This document shows positions 52,590-61,434 of a stretch of DNA of 64,000 nt, in pieces. Below the pieces are notes generated by a model, which saw nothing but the letters and a program-made list of their open reading frames with translations, did not search any database and was not told the DNA's origin. Position 1 is the first letter of the stretch, and every line of letters begins with the position of its first letter. The stretch is taken from the NCBI RefSeq assembly GCF_018129985.1, contig NZ_JAFCKT010000011.1:62001-126000 (forward strand), given 5' to 3'. The stretch is from Bradyrhizobium sp. SZCCT0148. GTDB lineage: Bacteria; Pseudomonadota; Alphaproteobacteria; Rhizobiales; Xanthobacteraceae. A program made the position numbers and the translations under genes.

Positions 52590-52950
52590 GATCAGTCCTG
52601 TTTTGGAAAGGCAGCCTGAAGTGCTTGCAGAGTGGGTGAAACGTCACGACCGGAAGGATAGGGATCGGACGATTGCAGGGTGACGATGGTCGGCGCCTGC
52701 TCTGTCCCCTCGGTCCCTCTGATCTTGTTGGTATCCAAGTGGCCTCGTTAGGTTCGCAAATATCTGGTCACGACTGCAGTTCGGGCGGAGAGGTCGCGCC
52801 TGTTGGGGTATCGCGTGGGGCGATGAGGAAAAGTTGAACCGCATCGCCGAAGGTGACGAAATCGGATGCCGATGTCGGGGCATGGTAAGTCCTTCCTTGC
52901 AACCTGATCCTGCATTCGAATCGACCGGAACGTGCAGGCTGTCGCGCGCT
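52590..52950. other. 361-base stretch without a supported gene
   Basis: This gap separates the start of the acyltransferase gene from the stop of the small gene at 52951. It must contain the acyltransferase promoter. I see short open frames on both strands but none with a convincing start, composition or family pattern, and no clear repeat or hairpin. Confidence 0.5.
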
Positions 52951-53217
52951 TCAGGTGAGATGGGCGAGGTGGCGGAAGGGCGACAGGCGGCCAAGGATGC
53001 TGAGCTTGCGGCCTTCGAGACGTGCGCGGTCGCGGCTGGCCCGCCACATCCGGAAGGTCGCGCGGCGTTCGGCAAGCACGCCGGCAATGTCGCAGGCATT
53101 TGCGATGCGATCGATCGGCCTCATGGCGAACCGCAGCAGGGCGCGGGCAGGGCCGGTCACGAGAACGATGGCGTCATCCACGAAGGTAGCGGCGATATCA
53201 ACAGCGAGGGTTTGCAT
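52951..53217 (-). CDS. Small protein of unknown function divergent from tetR (88 aa)
   Basis: The candidate begins MQTLAVDIAATFVDDAIVLV, continues RALLRFAMRPIDRIANACDIAGVLAERRATFRMW and ends rich in Arg and Leu. The first half could be one membrane-associated helix and the second half is strongly basic. No family is recognised. It is divergent from the TetR-type gene across a palindrome repeated twice, which argues that it is a real, regulated gene. An upstream in-frame ATG at 53283 would run through those sites. Confidence 0.55.
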   Translation of the reverse strand: MQTLAVDIAATFVDDAIVLVTGPARALLRFAMRPIDRIANACDIAGVLAERRATFRMWRASRDRARLEGRKLSILGRLSPFRHLAHLT

Positions 53218-53239
53218 TTTACAGGTCTCCAGGCTAATT

Positions 53240-53282
53240 TGAACAATGTTCACATGAGTAGCTTGAAAATGAACAATGTTCA
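53240..53282. promoter_or_regulatory. Twin palindromes TGAACAATGTTCA, candidate TetR operators
   Basis: TGAACAATGTTCA occurs at 53240-53252 and again, identical, at 53270-53282, each a perfect TGAACA-N-TGTTCA palindrome, exactly 30 bases apart (about three helical turns). They lie upstream of and across the start of the tetR gene and upstream of the divergent small gene. This is the expected arrangement for autoregulation by a TetR repressor. Confidence 0.75.
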
Positions 53283-53889
53283 AGAAGAATCGCCTCGAGA
53301 CCAGAAAAAAAATCGAAGACGGCTCCAGATCCTGGAGATCGCGCGGGGCATCATTGCCGCTAAGGGATTGAGATCGTTGAAGGTTCGGGACGTCGCGGAG
53401 GCCGCCGGCTGTTCGGTCGGCAGCGTCTATAACGAGTTCGGCGACTTCGACGGGGTGATTTTAACCGTCAATCGGGAGACCGTTCAGGCGCTCACGGACC
53501 GACTTCGCGGGGTTTCAGATGAGGACCCCGTTCGCCAGCTCTACGGGCTCGCTGAGACTTATCTCGAATTCTTCTCGGAGCACGCCAATCTGCTGCGCTC
53601 GCTGTTCGAACATCGGATGGAGGACGACCGCCCTTATCCCGACGACATCCTGCAGATGGTGATGGATGCTTTCGCGCTGATGCATCCGCCCCTGGTCCGG
53701 CTGCTGCCGGATGCGGATGACGTCAAGATCGCGCTGTTGTCGCGCACCTTGTTTTCAGCCGTGCATGGAATCATATCGCTCGGTCTGGAAGAGCGCATGG
53801 TGGCCGTGCCGCCCCAGCTGCTGCGTCAGCAGGTCGAACAATTCCTCGACGCGCATCTGGTGGGTCTCGGGATCCTGCCGCGGCGGTGA
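53254..53889 (+). CDS. TetR-family transcriptional regulator
   Basis: The 211-residue protein has a TetR helix-turn-helix (ILEIARGIIAAKGLRSLKVRDVAEAAGCSVGSVYNEFGDFDGVI, in pieces) and a helical ligand domain with the C-terminal pattern LFSAVHGIISLGLEERMVAVP typical of the TetR_C WHG group. ATG 53254 lies between the two palindromes; ATG 53269 is an alternative, and neither has a clear ribosome-binding site. It likely represses itself and the divergent small gene, and perhaps the acyltransferase gene further on. Confidence 0.9.
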   Translation: MSSLKMNNVQEESPRDQKKNRRRLQILEIARGIIAAKGLRSLKVRDVAEAAGCSVGSVYNEFGDFDGVILTVNRETVQALTDRLRGVSDEDPVRQLYGLAETYLEFFSEHANLLRSLFEHRMEDDRPYPDDILQMVMDAFALMHPPLVRLLPDADDVKIALLSRTLFSAVHGIISLGLEERMVAVPPQLLRQQVEQFLDAHLVGLGILPRR

Positions 53890-53901
53890 CGGCGGAGAAC
53901 G

Positions 53902-55209
53902 TCAGGCGCGCGCGATTTCGCGCGGCCGGGGCGCCACGACGACGGCATCGGCTCTTCCGCCGTCAACCTGAACCCGGTTGCGTCCCTTCTCCTTGGCGCG
54001 ATAGCAGGCGGCATCCGCGCACCGCATCGCGGCTTCGAGCGTGGTGTTGGCGTCGGCGATGCAGGTGACCCCGATGCTGGCAGTCACCGCAAAACAGCGA
54101 TCGTCCCAGACGAAGTTGAACAGCTCCAGCGATCGGCGCAGCCGTTCGGCGATGTCGAGCGCCTTCGCAGGCGAGCACTGGGGCAGGATCAGTCCGAATT
54201 CGTCGCCGCCAAGCCGGGCCACCAGATCGCGGGGATGCCGGTCCTGTTGCAGGAGGCGCGAGACCTGGCAGAGCAGGCGGTCGCCGGCGAGGTGCCCGCA
54301 GCTGTCGTTGACGTTCTTGAACTGGTCGAGGTCGAGCAGGATGAGGCCCAGCGAATCCGCTCCGGCAACGTCCAGTTCGCTTTGCAGGCGCGCCTCGAAG
54401 GCGCGGCGGTTGGACAGGCCGGTCAGCCAGTCGTGCGATGCCTGCCACACCAGGCGTTCCTTCTCGGCATCCAGGGCATCTTCGAAGGCCTGGCGCTGCA
54501 GCACCAATCGCCTCGTGTGCCAGATCAGGAGCAGGATCAGCGTCCCGGCGGTGACGATGTTGATGCCGGTCAGCGTCAGCTTGATGGCGCGGGAGCCTTC
54601 GCCGAGCACGGTGGAGAACCGGTTGGCATGGACCGTGAATTGGGTGTTGAGCTCGGAGAGCCGCGACGACAGGAACTGCAGCCGGTTTGCGTCGCGAACA
54701 GGACCGTTCTCCAACTCGGATCGGATGACCTCGCCGAAGACGCTGAGCTCGAGCAACATGGGATCGGTGGCGGCCCACTCGCGGATTGCATCCTGAAGGA
54801 AGCTGACGCCATTGAAGTAGCGAAACAGCCAGATCAATCCCGGGACGTCATCGGGATGGTTGCCGCCTTGCAGGAAGCCGATGCGGGCGGCCTCGACGTC
54901 GACCGGGTCGCGCTCGAGCGCCCAGCGCGCGAATTCGTCGCCGATGGGAACGGCAAGCGAGGACTGGTATTGCGCGAACTGGCTGGCGTCGCCCGAATGC
55001 AGGTAGAGATTGAGGAAATAAACAGCGTTCTTCTGCGAACGCGACCACATCGCTTCGCCGCCGACATAGGCGCGGACCGACGACATCACCTCGAGACTGA
55101 ATCCCGCGATCGCCGCCTGGAGCACGACGACCATCACGAAAGGCGACACGAGCTTGATGACATGAAGGAAGCTGTGTCCCTTCGTTGACGTCGCTGTTCT
55201 GCGAAACAC
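53902..55209 (-). CDS. Membrane-bound diguanylate cyclase (GGDEF)
   Basis: The 435-residue protein has a membrane segment at about 18-38, an extracytoplasmic region of about 180 residues, a second segment at about 218-236 (INIVTAGTLILLLIWHTRRL), a short coiled coil and a GGDEF domain (SHDWLTGLSNRRAFEARL; LDLDQFKNVNDSCGH; RLGGDEFGLILP). It makes cyclic di-GMP. The allosteric RxxD inhibitory site reads HPRD, so product inhibition may be weak. The sensor region matches no family I know. It is convergent with tetR, 12 bases apart. Confidence 0.9.
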   Translation of the reverse strand: MFRRTATSTKGHSFLHVIKLVSPFVMVVVLQAAIAGFSLEVMSSVRAYVGGEAMWSRSQKNAVYFLNLYLHSGDASQFAQYQSSLAVPIGDEFARWALERDPVDVEAARIGFLQGGNHPDDVPGLIWLFRYFNGVSFLQDAIREWAATDPMLLELSVFGEVIRSELENGPVRDANRLQFLSSRLSELNTQFTVHANRFSTVLGEGSRAIKLTLTGINIVTAGTLILLLIWHTRRLVLQRQAFEDALDAEKERLVWQASHDWLTGLSNRRAFEARLQSELDVAGADSLGLILLDLDQFKNVNDSCGHLAGDRLLCQVSRLLQQDRHPRDLVARLGGDEFGLILPQCSPAKALDIAERLRRSLELFNFVWDDRCFAVTASIGVTCIADANTTLEAAMRCADAACYRAKEKGRNRVQVDGGRADAVVVAPRPREIARA

Positions 55210-55466
55210 CCTGCGTTCCCCAAATCGCGCACCACCCCCAGCGGAAGCGCTGCGCCTGCAACGCCAAGTAGAGGCGATGGTTGCTTAACCCGGCCTGAAG
55301 GCTGCAGGAGACTGCAGGAGACTGCAGTGCAAGGTGAAGGCGCTGTGAACCCGGTTTGCCCTGTTTGCTTAAAATACTGCCCAATCACAAATGGCGCAGT
55401 ATCGCGAACCAATGCCTCGCATTGGTCTGCGCAGTGTACACGACCGAGAGAGTTTCGTCGGCGCCG

Positions 55467-56771
55467 TTAGACCAGCACCGGCTTGCGGACGCGGCCGGCA
55501 TCGCCGAAAACGCGCAGATAACGCTCGATCTCGGAGGGCATGCCGGTCGCTTTCTCCGGATTGTCGGAGAGCTTGACGGCCGGATGGCCGTCCACCGACG
55601 ACACCTTGCAGACCAGCGAGATCGGATCGAGATTGAACGAGCCGTCCGGCGTGCAGCCGACGAAGTCGTTGGTGAGGTTGGTGCCCCAGCCGAAGGACAG
55701 CCGCACCCGGCCGGCGAAGTGGTGATAGGTCTCCTCGATCGAGCCGACATCCATGGCGTCCGAGAACACCAGAAGCTTGTCTTTGGGATTGCGGCCCTTC
55801 TTGTCCCACCAGGCGATGATCTCTTCGCCGGCCTGGATTGGCGGCGCGCTGTCGGGGCGGAAGCCGGTCCAGTCGGCGACCCATTCCGGGGCATCGCGCA
55901 GGAAGGCCTTGGTGCCGAAGGCGTCGGGCAGCGCGATCAGCAGGTTGCCGCCATAGGTCTGGCGCCACTGGTCGAGAATGCGATATGGCGCCCAGCGCAA
56001 TTCCTCGTCGTCCCTGGCCAGCGCGGCGGCGACCATCGGCAGCTCGTGCGCATTGGTACCGATGGCTTCGAGATCGTTGTCCATCGCAAGCAGCACGTTG
56101 GAGGTGCCGATGAAGGACGGACCCAGCCCTTCCTTCACCGCCTCCACGCACCAGCGCTGCCAGAGAAAGCCGTGGCGGCGGCGGGTGCCGAAGTCGGACA
56201 GGCGCAGGTTCTCCAGCTTGCGCAGCCGCTCCACCTTGGTCCACAGCTTGGCCTTGGCGCGGGCATAGAGCACGTCGAGCTCGAAGCGGCCGCGGCCCTT
56301 CATCGCCGCGCGCGAGCGCAGCTCGTTGAGGATCGCCAGCGCCGGAATCTCCCACATCGTGGTGTGGCTCCAGGGGCCGTGGAAATGCAATTCATACTGG
56401 CCCTCGACCTTGCGCAGCTCGTACTCGGGGAGGCGGAATTCGGCCAGCCAGCGGATGAAGTCCGCCGAGAACATGTGGGTCTTGCCGTAGAAAGTGTTAC
56501 CCGCCAGCCAGATCAGCTCCTTCTTGGTGAAGCGGATGGTGCGGGCGTGGTCGAGCTGGGCGCGGAGCTCGCCCTCGTCGATGATCTCGGCGAGCCGAAC
56601 ATGGCGCGAGCGGTTGATGACCGAGAAGGTCACCTGTTGCTTCGGGTACGCTTCCCGAATCATCTGCAACATCAATAGTTTGTAGAAGTCAGTATCAAGC
56701 AGGCTGCGGATGATGGGATCCAGCCGCCAGCTGTGATTGTAGGTCCGGCTCGCAATATCTGTCACTGTCAT
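55467..56771 (-). CDS. pncB: Nicotinate phosphoribosyltransferase
   Basis: PncB makes nicotinate mononucleotide from nicotinate and PRPP in the NAD salvage pathway. The 434-residue protein has SLLDTDFYKLLMLQMIREAYPKQQVTF in pieces, FIGTSNVLLAMD, IGTNAHELPMVAAAL with the phosphorylated His, and the phosphate-binding SFGWGTNLTNDF. Length and order match the E. coli enzyme with an N-terminal extension. It is cytoplasmic and monocistronic. The gap to the diguanylate cyclase (257 bases) shows only short CTGCAGGAGA direct repeats near 55300-55325. Confidence 0.94.
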   Translation of the reverse strand: MTVTDIASRTYNHSWRLDPIIRSLLDTDFYKLLMLQMIREAYPKQQVTFSVINRSRHVRLAEIIDEGELRAQLDHARTIRFTKKELIWLAGNTFYGKTHMFSADFIRWLAEFRLPEYELRKVEGQYELHFHGPWSHTTMWEIPALAILNELRSRAAMKGRGRFELDVLYARAKAKLWTKVERLRKLENLRLSDFGTRRRHGFLWQRWCVEAVKEGLGPSFIGTSNVLLAMDNDLEAIGTNAHELPMVAAALARDDEELRWAPYRILDQWRQTYGGNLLIALPDAFGTKAFLRDAPEWVADWTGFRPDSAPPIQAGEEIIAWWDKKGRNPKDKLLVFSDAMDVGSIEETYHHFAGRVRLSFGWGTNLTNDFVGCTPDGSFNLDPISLVCKVSSVDGHPAVKLSDNPEKATGMPSEIERYLRVFGDAGRVRKPVLV

Positions 56772-56845
56772 GGAAGGATTTTAGCGCGGCTCCGCTTGCG
56801 CAACCAGTGGGTTTGGCGAGGGGCAGGCTTCCCAGAGGCGGAGGC

Positions 56846-57766
56846 TCAGCCGCCCGCAGCTGTCGCTGCGACAATTTCCAGCTGGCTTCTGACCCAACGA
56901 TGAGCCGGATCTTTCTGATAGCGCTGGTGCCAGACCATGAACATCGGCAGCTCGGCGAGCGTTCGCGTGCGTGACGCCAGCGGTATCCGGGTTTGTGCGA
57001 AGCCGCGCATCATACCGGATGCGAGCAGGCTCGGCATGCTCGCCAGCATCTGCGAGCCGCGCAGGAACGGCGGCACGCCGGAAAAGCTCGGCACCGAGAT
57101 CGCGATGTCGCGGTGAAGACCGTTGGCCGCCAGCCGGCGGTCGAAGTCGAGCCGCTCGTTGTCGGTGTAGACGACGGTGATGTGGCGTGCAGCGAGATAG
57201 GCGCCGCGGCTGGCCGGCGCGGGACGCGCCTTTGGATCGAAGTAACAGACGTAATGATCCCTCAGCAGGCGCTTCTGCACGATGTCGATGCCGGACGGCG
57301 GCAGAGGCGTGATCAGGAGATCACAGCGGTTCTCGCGCAACATCGCGGGCGAGGGCGACTGCGAGGGGATCACGCGCAGGTTCAGGCTCTTCACCTGGCT
57401 GGCGACCTGATCGAAGAACCGGGGCAGCAGCAGGTCGCGCTGGAAGTCGTTGGCCGCGATCGTCAGCGACAGCTGCGCGTGGGGCGGCTCGAAGCTGACG
57501 CCGCCGGCGAAGCTTCGCATCTCGTCGATCAGCGCGCGCGCCTTTGCGGCCAACGCTTGCGCATGCGCGGTTGCGACGATGCCGCGGCCTGATTTGGCGA
57601 ACAGCGGATCGCCCACGATCCGCCGTAGCTTGTTCAGGGCGTGGCTGACGGTGGACTGCGTCAGGCCGAGCCGGGTGGCGGCCGCCGTGACCGAGCCTTC
57701 CTCCAGCACGGCGAGGAACAGTTCGAGGGCATGGCCGTCGAGGGCCAAATGATCGATTTCCTTCAT
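56846..57766 (-). CDS. LysR-family transcriptional regulator divergent from pcaHG
   Basis: The 306-residue protein has the LysR helix-turn-helix (LELFLAVLEEGSVTAAATRLGLTQSTVSHALNKLR, in pieces) and a periplasmic-binding-type effector domain (LSLTIAANDFQRDLLLPRFF; CDLLITPLPPSGIDIV), most like NahR/NodD-group regulators of aromatic genes. ATG 57766 is chosen; ATG 57775 is three codons upstream. It is divergent from pcaH across a 99-base gap with an AT-rich patch near 57773-57798, and probably activates it. It does not look like the usual PcaQ. Confidence 0.9.
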   Translation of the reverse strand: MKEIDHLALDGHALELFLAVLEEGSVTAAATRLGLTQSTVSHALNKLRRIVGDPLFAKSGRGIVATAHAQALAAKARALIDEMRSFAGGVSFEPPHAQLSLTIAANDFQRDLLLPRFFDQVASQVKSLNLRVIPSQSPSPAMLRENRCDLLITPLPPSGIDIVQKRLLRDHYVCYFDPKARPAPASRGAYLAARHITVVYTDNERLDFDRRLAANGLHRDIAISVPSFSGVPPFLRGSQMLASMPSLLASGMMRGFAQTRIPLASRTRTLAELPMFMVWHQRYQKDPAHRWVRSQLEIVAATAAGG

Positions 57767-57865
57767 GCAATACATTATAATCCATCTATTTATCTGTGGA
57801 ATAGACCGGCCCATGATCTCCCGATAAGCCGCGCGTCCGGACCGGGCGCCCCAGGGAGAAACACG

Positions 57866-58654
57866 ATGAATGCCCAGGCGCCAGCCTTGCAGGATCCCCG
57901 CCTCAACCGCCCCGAGCCCCTTGCACCGCCGCTCGGCGACGGCGGCTTCTTCCAGCGGGATCGTTCGATTCATCCGCCGGCGCATGCGCCGGGCTACAAA
58001 TCCTCGGTGCTGCGCTCGCCTCGCCAGTCGCTGCTCTCGCTGGAGGGTTCGGTCTCCGAGATCACGGGGCCGGTGTTCGGCCACAACGATCTCGGCCCGC
58101 TCGACAATGATCTGATCCGCAACTACGCCAAGGACGGCGATCCCGTCGGCGAGCGCATCATCGTCCACGGCCGCGTGCTGGACGAGACCGGCCGCGGCGT
58201 GCCGAACACGCTGGTCGAGTTCTGGCAGGCCAATGCCGGCGGCCGCTACCGGCACAAGAAGGACACCTATCTGGCGCCGATCGACCCGAATTTCGGCGGC
58301 TGCGGGCGCGCACTGACCGACGACACCGGCTACTACTATTTCCGCACCGTGAAGCCGGGGCCTTATCCCTGGCGCAACTACGTCAACAGCTGGCGTCCGG
58401 CCCACATCCACTTCTCGGTGTTCGGTTCGGGCTTTGCACAGCGGTTGATCACGCAGATGTATTTCGAGGGCGATCCCCTGATCCCGATCTGCCCGATCCT
58501 GACCACCATCCCGGACAAGGACGCACTCGACCGCCTCGTGGCGCCGCTCGACCTCAACGCCTCGGCGCCGTTCGATTCGCTGGCCTACCGTTTCGACATC
58601 GTGCTGCGCGGCCAGCGCTCCACGTACTTTGAAAATCGCACCGCGGGGAACTGA
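57866..58654 (+). CDS. pcaH: Protocatechuate 3,4-dioxygenase beta subunit
   Basis: PcaH carries the non-haem iron of the enzyme that cleaves protocatechuate to beta-carboxymuconate. The 262-residue protein has VEFWQANAGGRYRHKKD, TDDTGYYYFRTVKPGPYPW and RPAHIHFSVFG, which supply the two Tyr and two His iron ligands. AGGGAGAAA precedes ATG 57866. pcaG follows after 4 bases. Substrate comes from PobA encoded at 60240, and regulation is likely by the divergent LysR protein. Confidence 0.95.
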   Translation: MNAQAPALQDPRLNRPEPLAPPLGDGGFFQRDRSIHPPAHAPGYKSSVLRSPRQSLLSLEGSVSEITGPVFGHNDLGPLDNDLIRNYAKDGDPVGERIIVHGRVLDETGRGVPNTLVEFWQANAGGRYRHKKDTYLAPIDPNFGGCGRALTDDTGYYYFRTVKPGPYPWRNYVNSWRPAHIHFSVFGSGFAQRLITQMYFEGDPLIPICPILTTIPDKDALDRLVAPLDLNASAPFDSLAYRFDIVLRGQRSTYFENRTAGN

Positions 58655-58658
58655 GCAC

Positions 58659-59285
58659 ATGCCGCAGCCGCTGAACTATCTCAAGGAAACCGCTTCGCAG
58701 ACCGCCGGTCCCTACGTCCATATCGGTCTGATCCCGGCGATGGCCGGCTTCGACATCTTCGAGAAGAACTTTTCGAATGTCCTGACGACACCGGACACCG
58801 AAGGCGAGCGCATCACGCTGGAAGGCAAGGTGATCGACGGCACAGGTACGCCGCTGCGCGACGTGCTGCTGGAGATCTGGCAGGCCAACGCGGCCGGCCG
58901 CTACAACCATCCGGCCGATCGCTCGGCCGGCGCGCTGCAGCAGGAGTTTCGCGGCTGGGGCCGCGCCGGCTCCGACTTCGAGAGCGGTCTCGTCACCTTC
59001 GAGACCATCAAGCCGGGCGCGATCACCGACAGAGCGGGCCGAACATGCGCGCCCCATATCAATGTCTGGATCGTCGCGCGCGGCATCAACATCGGCCTCA
59101 ACACGCGGCTCTATTTCTCGGATGAAGAGGCTGCCAACGCCGCCGACCCCGTGCTCAATCTGATCGAACAGCCGATCCGGCGCTCGACGCTGGTTGCCAA
59201 GCGCAGCGAGCGCGGCGGCAAGGTCGTGTACTCTTTCACGATCAATTTGCAGGGGCCGGAAGAGACGGTGTTCTTCGACGTGTGA
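58659..59285 (+). CDS. pcaG: Protocatechuate 3,4-dioxygenase alpha subunit
   Basis: The 208-residue protein pairs with PcaH to form the active enzyme. It has the shared intradiol fold (TASQTAGPYVHIGL at the start in pieces; LLEIWQANAAGRYNHPAD; FRGWGRAGSDFESGLVTF; APHINVWIVARGINIGLNTRLYF) but not the iron-binding HxH with Tyr set of PcaH, as expected for the alpha chain. ATG 58659 is chosen over 58629, which overlaps pcaH. It is convergent with the AraC gene, 4 bases away. Confidence 0.95.
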   Translation: MPQPLNYLKETASQTAGPYVHIGLIPAMAGFDIFEKNFSNVLTTPDTEGERITLEGKVIDGTGTPLRDVLLEIWQANAAGRYNHPADRSAGALQQEFRGWGRAGSDFESGLVTFETIKPGAITDRAGRTCAPHINVWIVARGINIGLNTRLYFSDEEAANAADPVLNLIEQPIRRSTLVAKRSERGGKVVYSFTINLQGPEETVFFDV

Positions 59286-59289
59286 GGCG

Positions 59290-60153
59290 TCACGTCTCCT
59301 CGCCATGGAGCTGCGCGCGAAAGGCGCGCGGTGAGACCCCCGTGGCTGCGGTGTAGACCCGGCTGAAATAGGCGGGGTCCTCGAAGCCGAGCGCGTAGGC
59401 GATCGTCGAGACCGGCAGATTGGTGTAGACGAGGTTGCGTCGCGCCTCACGGATCAGCCGGTTGAGGATCAGATGCGAGGCGGTATCACCGGTCGCCGCC
59501 CGTGTGATCCGGTTGAGATGCGTCGGGGTCACCGCCAGCGCCTCGGCATAGTCCGCGACGCTCCAGCGTTCCAGATGATGCTGCTCCAGCAGTGCCTCGA
59601 AACGGCGGAACAGGCTGGATTCGACCGTGCCGTTGCCGCCGCTCTCGCTCGTGAGCGCGCGGGCCACCAGCCCGATCATGGCCGACGACAACGCCCGCAG
59701 CACATGCGCGCGGCCGAATTCGCGCGCGGCATGTTCGGCGAAGATCTGCTTCATGGTGGTACGGATCTGCGGCGTACCGCGTACCACGGCCGAGCGGGCC
59801 AGCGCGCCGCGCAGGCCCTCGGCGGCGAGCAGCGCCTCGTCCAGGATCTCCGCGGCGATGGTCAGCACCCAGCCTTGCGTATCGGGCACGAAGCGGAAGC
59901 CGTGCACGTGGCCGACAGGCACATTGACGATCTGCATCGGCCTCAACGGCAAGACCCGCCCGTCGAGAGTCGCCTCGCCACCGCCGCGCTCGATCAGCAG
60001 CACCTGGTGCAGGCGGGCATGGCGGTGAACGGCCAGGGTCCAGTCGTGCAGCACCGAGCGGGACGCGATGGTCTCGCAATGCACGACGTCCGGCAAGTCG
60101 CCGGACTCGCCGAACAAATTGTAGATACGGATCGCGGGGGCTGCGCCTCTCAT
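59290..60153 (-). CDS. AraC-family regulator, probably PobR
   Basis: The 287-residue protein has a cupin-type N-terminal domain (WTLAVHRHARLHQVLLIERGGGEATLDG in pieces; LRPMQIVNVPVGHVHGFRFVP) and a C-terminal AraC double helix-turn-helix (WSVADYAEALAVTPTHLNRI; VSTIAYALGFEDPAYFSRVY). It is divergent from pobA with 86 bases between. AraC-type PobR proteins activate pobA in response to 4-hydroxybenzoate, so this role is likely. ATG 60153 is chosen because the upstream residues are non-coding in character. Confidence 0.9.
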   Translation of the reverse strand: MRGAAPAIRIYNLFGESGDLPDVVHCETIASRSVLHDWTLAVHRHARLHQVLLIERGGGEATLDGRVLPLRPMQIVNVPVGHVHGFRFVPDTQGWVLTIAAEILDEALLAAEGLRGALARSAVVRGTPQIRTTMKQIFAEHAAREFGRAHVLRALSSAMIGLVARALTSESGGNGTVESSLFRRFEALLEQHHLERWSVADYAEALAVTPTHLNRITRAATGDTASHLILNRLIREARRNLVYTNLPVSTIAYALGFEDPAYFSRVYTAATGVSPRAFRAQLHGEET

Positions 60154-60239
60154 GTTCGAATAGTACAAGACAATGGCAAAACCCTCCATCGGTCCGTGGC
60201 GCCAAATCTGCAAAAAAGTGCCGACGGGAGGACGCAAAA

Positions 60240-61412
60240 ATGAAAGTTCAGGTCTGTATCATCGGCGGCGGCCCGTCCGGGCTGTTGTTGTCCCAGCTGT
60301 TGCACCTCAAGGGCATCGACACGGTCGTGCTGGAAAAGTACAGCCGGGATCACGTGCTTGCCCGCATTCGTGCCGGCGTGCTCGAACACGGCTTCGCCAA
60401 GTTGATGCGCGAAGCGCAATGCGGCGAGCGGATGGACCGCGAGGGCGAGATCCATAATGGGTTCGAGATCGCCCATGACCGCATGCTATCCAAGATCGAT
60501 CTGCACAAGCATTCCGGCGGTAGTTCGGTGCTGGTCTACGGCCAGACCGAGCTGACGCGCGATCTCTACGAGGCACGGGACCGCCTCGGCGGCAAGGTCG
60601 TGCACGATGCGCAGGACGTGACGCCGCATGATCTGACCTCGGACCGTCCCTATGTGACCTATCGATCGAACGGCGAGATGGTCCGCGTCGATTGCGACTA
60701 CATCGTCGGCGCCGACGGTTTTCACGGCGTCAGCCGCAAGTCGATCCCGAAGGATGTGCTGCGCGAATATGAGAAAGTTTATCCGTTCGGCTGGCTGGGG
60801 GTGCTGTCGCGCACCAAGCCGGTCTCGCCGGAACTGATTTATGTGAAGCATGAGCGCGGCTTTGCGCTCTGCTCGCTGCGCTCGCAGGTGCTGAGCCGCT
60901 ACTACGTTCAGGTGCCGCTGACCGACAAGGTCGAGGATTGGAGCGACGATGCGTTCTGGGCCGAGCTGAAGCGGCGCCTGCCCGACGAGGTCGCCGGTCG
61001 TTTGATCACGGGGCCCTCGATCGAGAAGAGCATCGCGCCGCTGCGCAGCTTCGTCGCCGAGCCGATGAGCTACGGCCGGCTGTTCCTCGCCGGCGATGCG
61101 GCCCACATCGTGCCGCCGACCGGCGCGCGCGGGCTCAACAGCGCGGCATCCGACATCTACTATCTCTACCACGCGATGCTCGCGCATTATCAGCGCGGTG
61201 ACGATTCCGGCCTCGAAGGCTATTCCGCCAAGGCACTGGCGCGGATCTGGAAGGCGCAGCGCTTTTCCTGGTGGATGACGATGCTCCTGCACCGGTTCCC
61301 CGACCGGCTCGACTACGAGGACCGGCTTCAGCAGACCGAGCTGGACTATCTGCTCTCGTCAGAGACGGCGCAGCGGCTGCTCGCGGAGAATTACGTGGGA
61401 CTGCCGTTCTAG
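60240..61412 (+). CDS. pobA: 4-hydroxybenzoate 3-monooxygenase PobA
   Basis: PobA hydroxylates 4-hydroxybenzoate to protocatechuate with NADPH and O2. The 390-residue flavoprotein has the FAD motif CIIGGGPSGLLLSQLLHLKG, HVLARIRAGVLEHGFAKLM, the DG motif in DYIVGADGFHGVSR and the GD motif RLFLAGDAAHIVPPTGARG. Length and motifs match the well-studied Pseudomonas enzyme. GGGAGGACG precedes ATG 60240. Product is used by PcaHG encoded 1 kb away, and control is probably by the divergent AraC protein. Confidence 0.96.
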   Translation: MKVQVCIIGGGPSGLLLSQLLHLKGIDTVVLEKYSRDHVLARIRAGVLEHGFAKLMREAQCGERMDREGEIHNGFEIAHDRMLSKIDLHKHSGGSSVLVYGQTELTRDLYEARDRLGGKVVHDAQDVTPHDLTSDRPYVTYRSNGEMVRVDCDYIVGADGFHGVSRKSIPKDVLREYEKVYPFGWLGVLSRTKPVSPELIYVKHERGFALCSLRSQVLSRYYVQVPLTDKVEDWSDDAFWAELKRRLPDEVAGRLITGPSIEKSIAPLRSFVAEPMSYGRLFLAGDAAHIVPPTGARGLNSAASDIYYLYHAMLAHYQRGDDSGLEGYSAKALARIWKAQRFSWWMTMLLHRFPDRLDYEDRLQQTELDYLLSSETAQRLLAENYVGLPF

Positions 61413-61434
61413 TCGGAGCCTGGCGCTGGCGTCG

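Noticed and set aside
55295..55330. Short CTGCAGGAGA direct repeats before pncB's downstream neighbour
   Set aside because: Only two to three short units without symmetry or clear relation to a promoter; probably slippage.
60197..60212. A sigma-54-like sequence TGGCGCCAAATCTGCA upstream of pobA
   Set aside because: It keeps the GG-N10-GC spacing but several consensus bases differ, and the adjacent regulator is of the AraC type, which works with sigma-70 promoters. A chance match is likely in GC-rich DNA.
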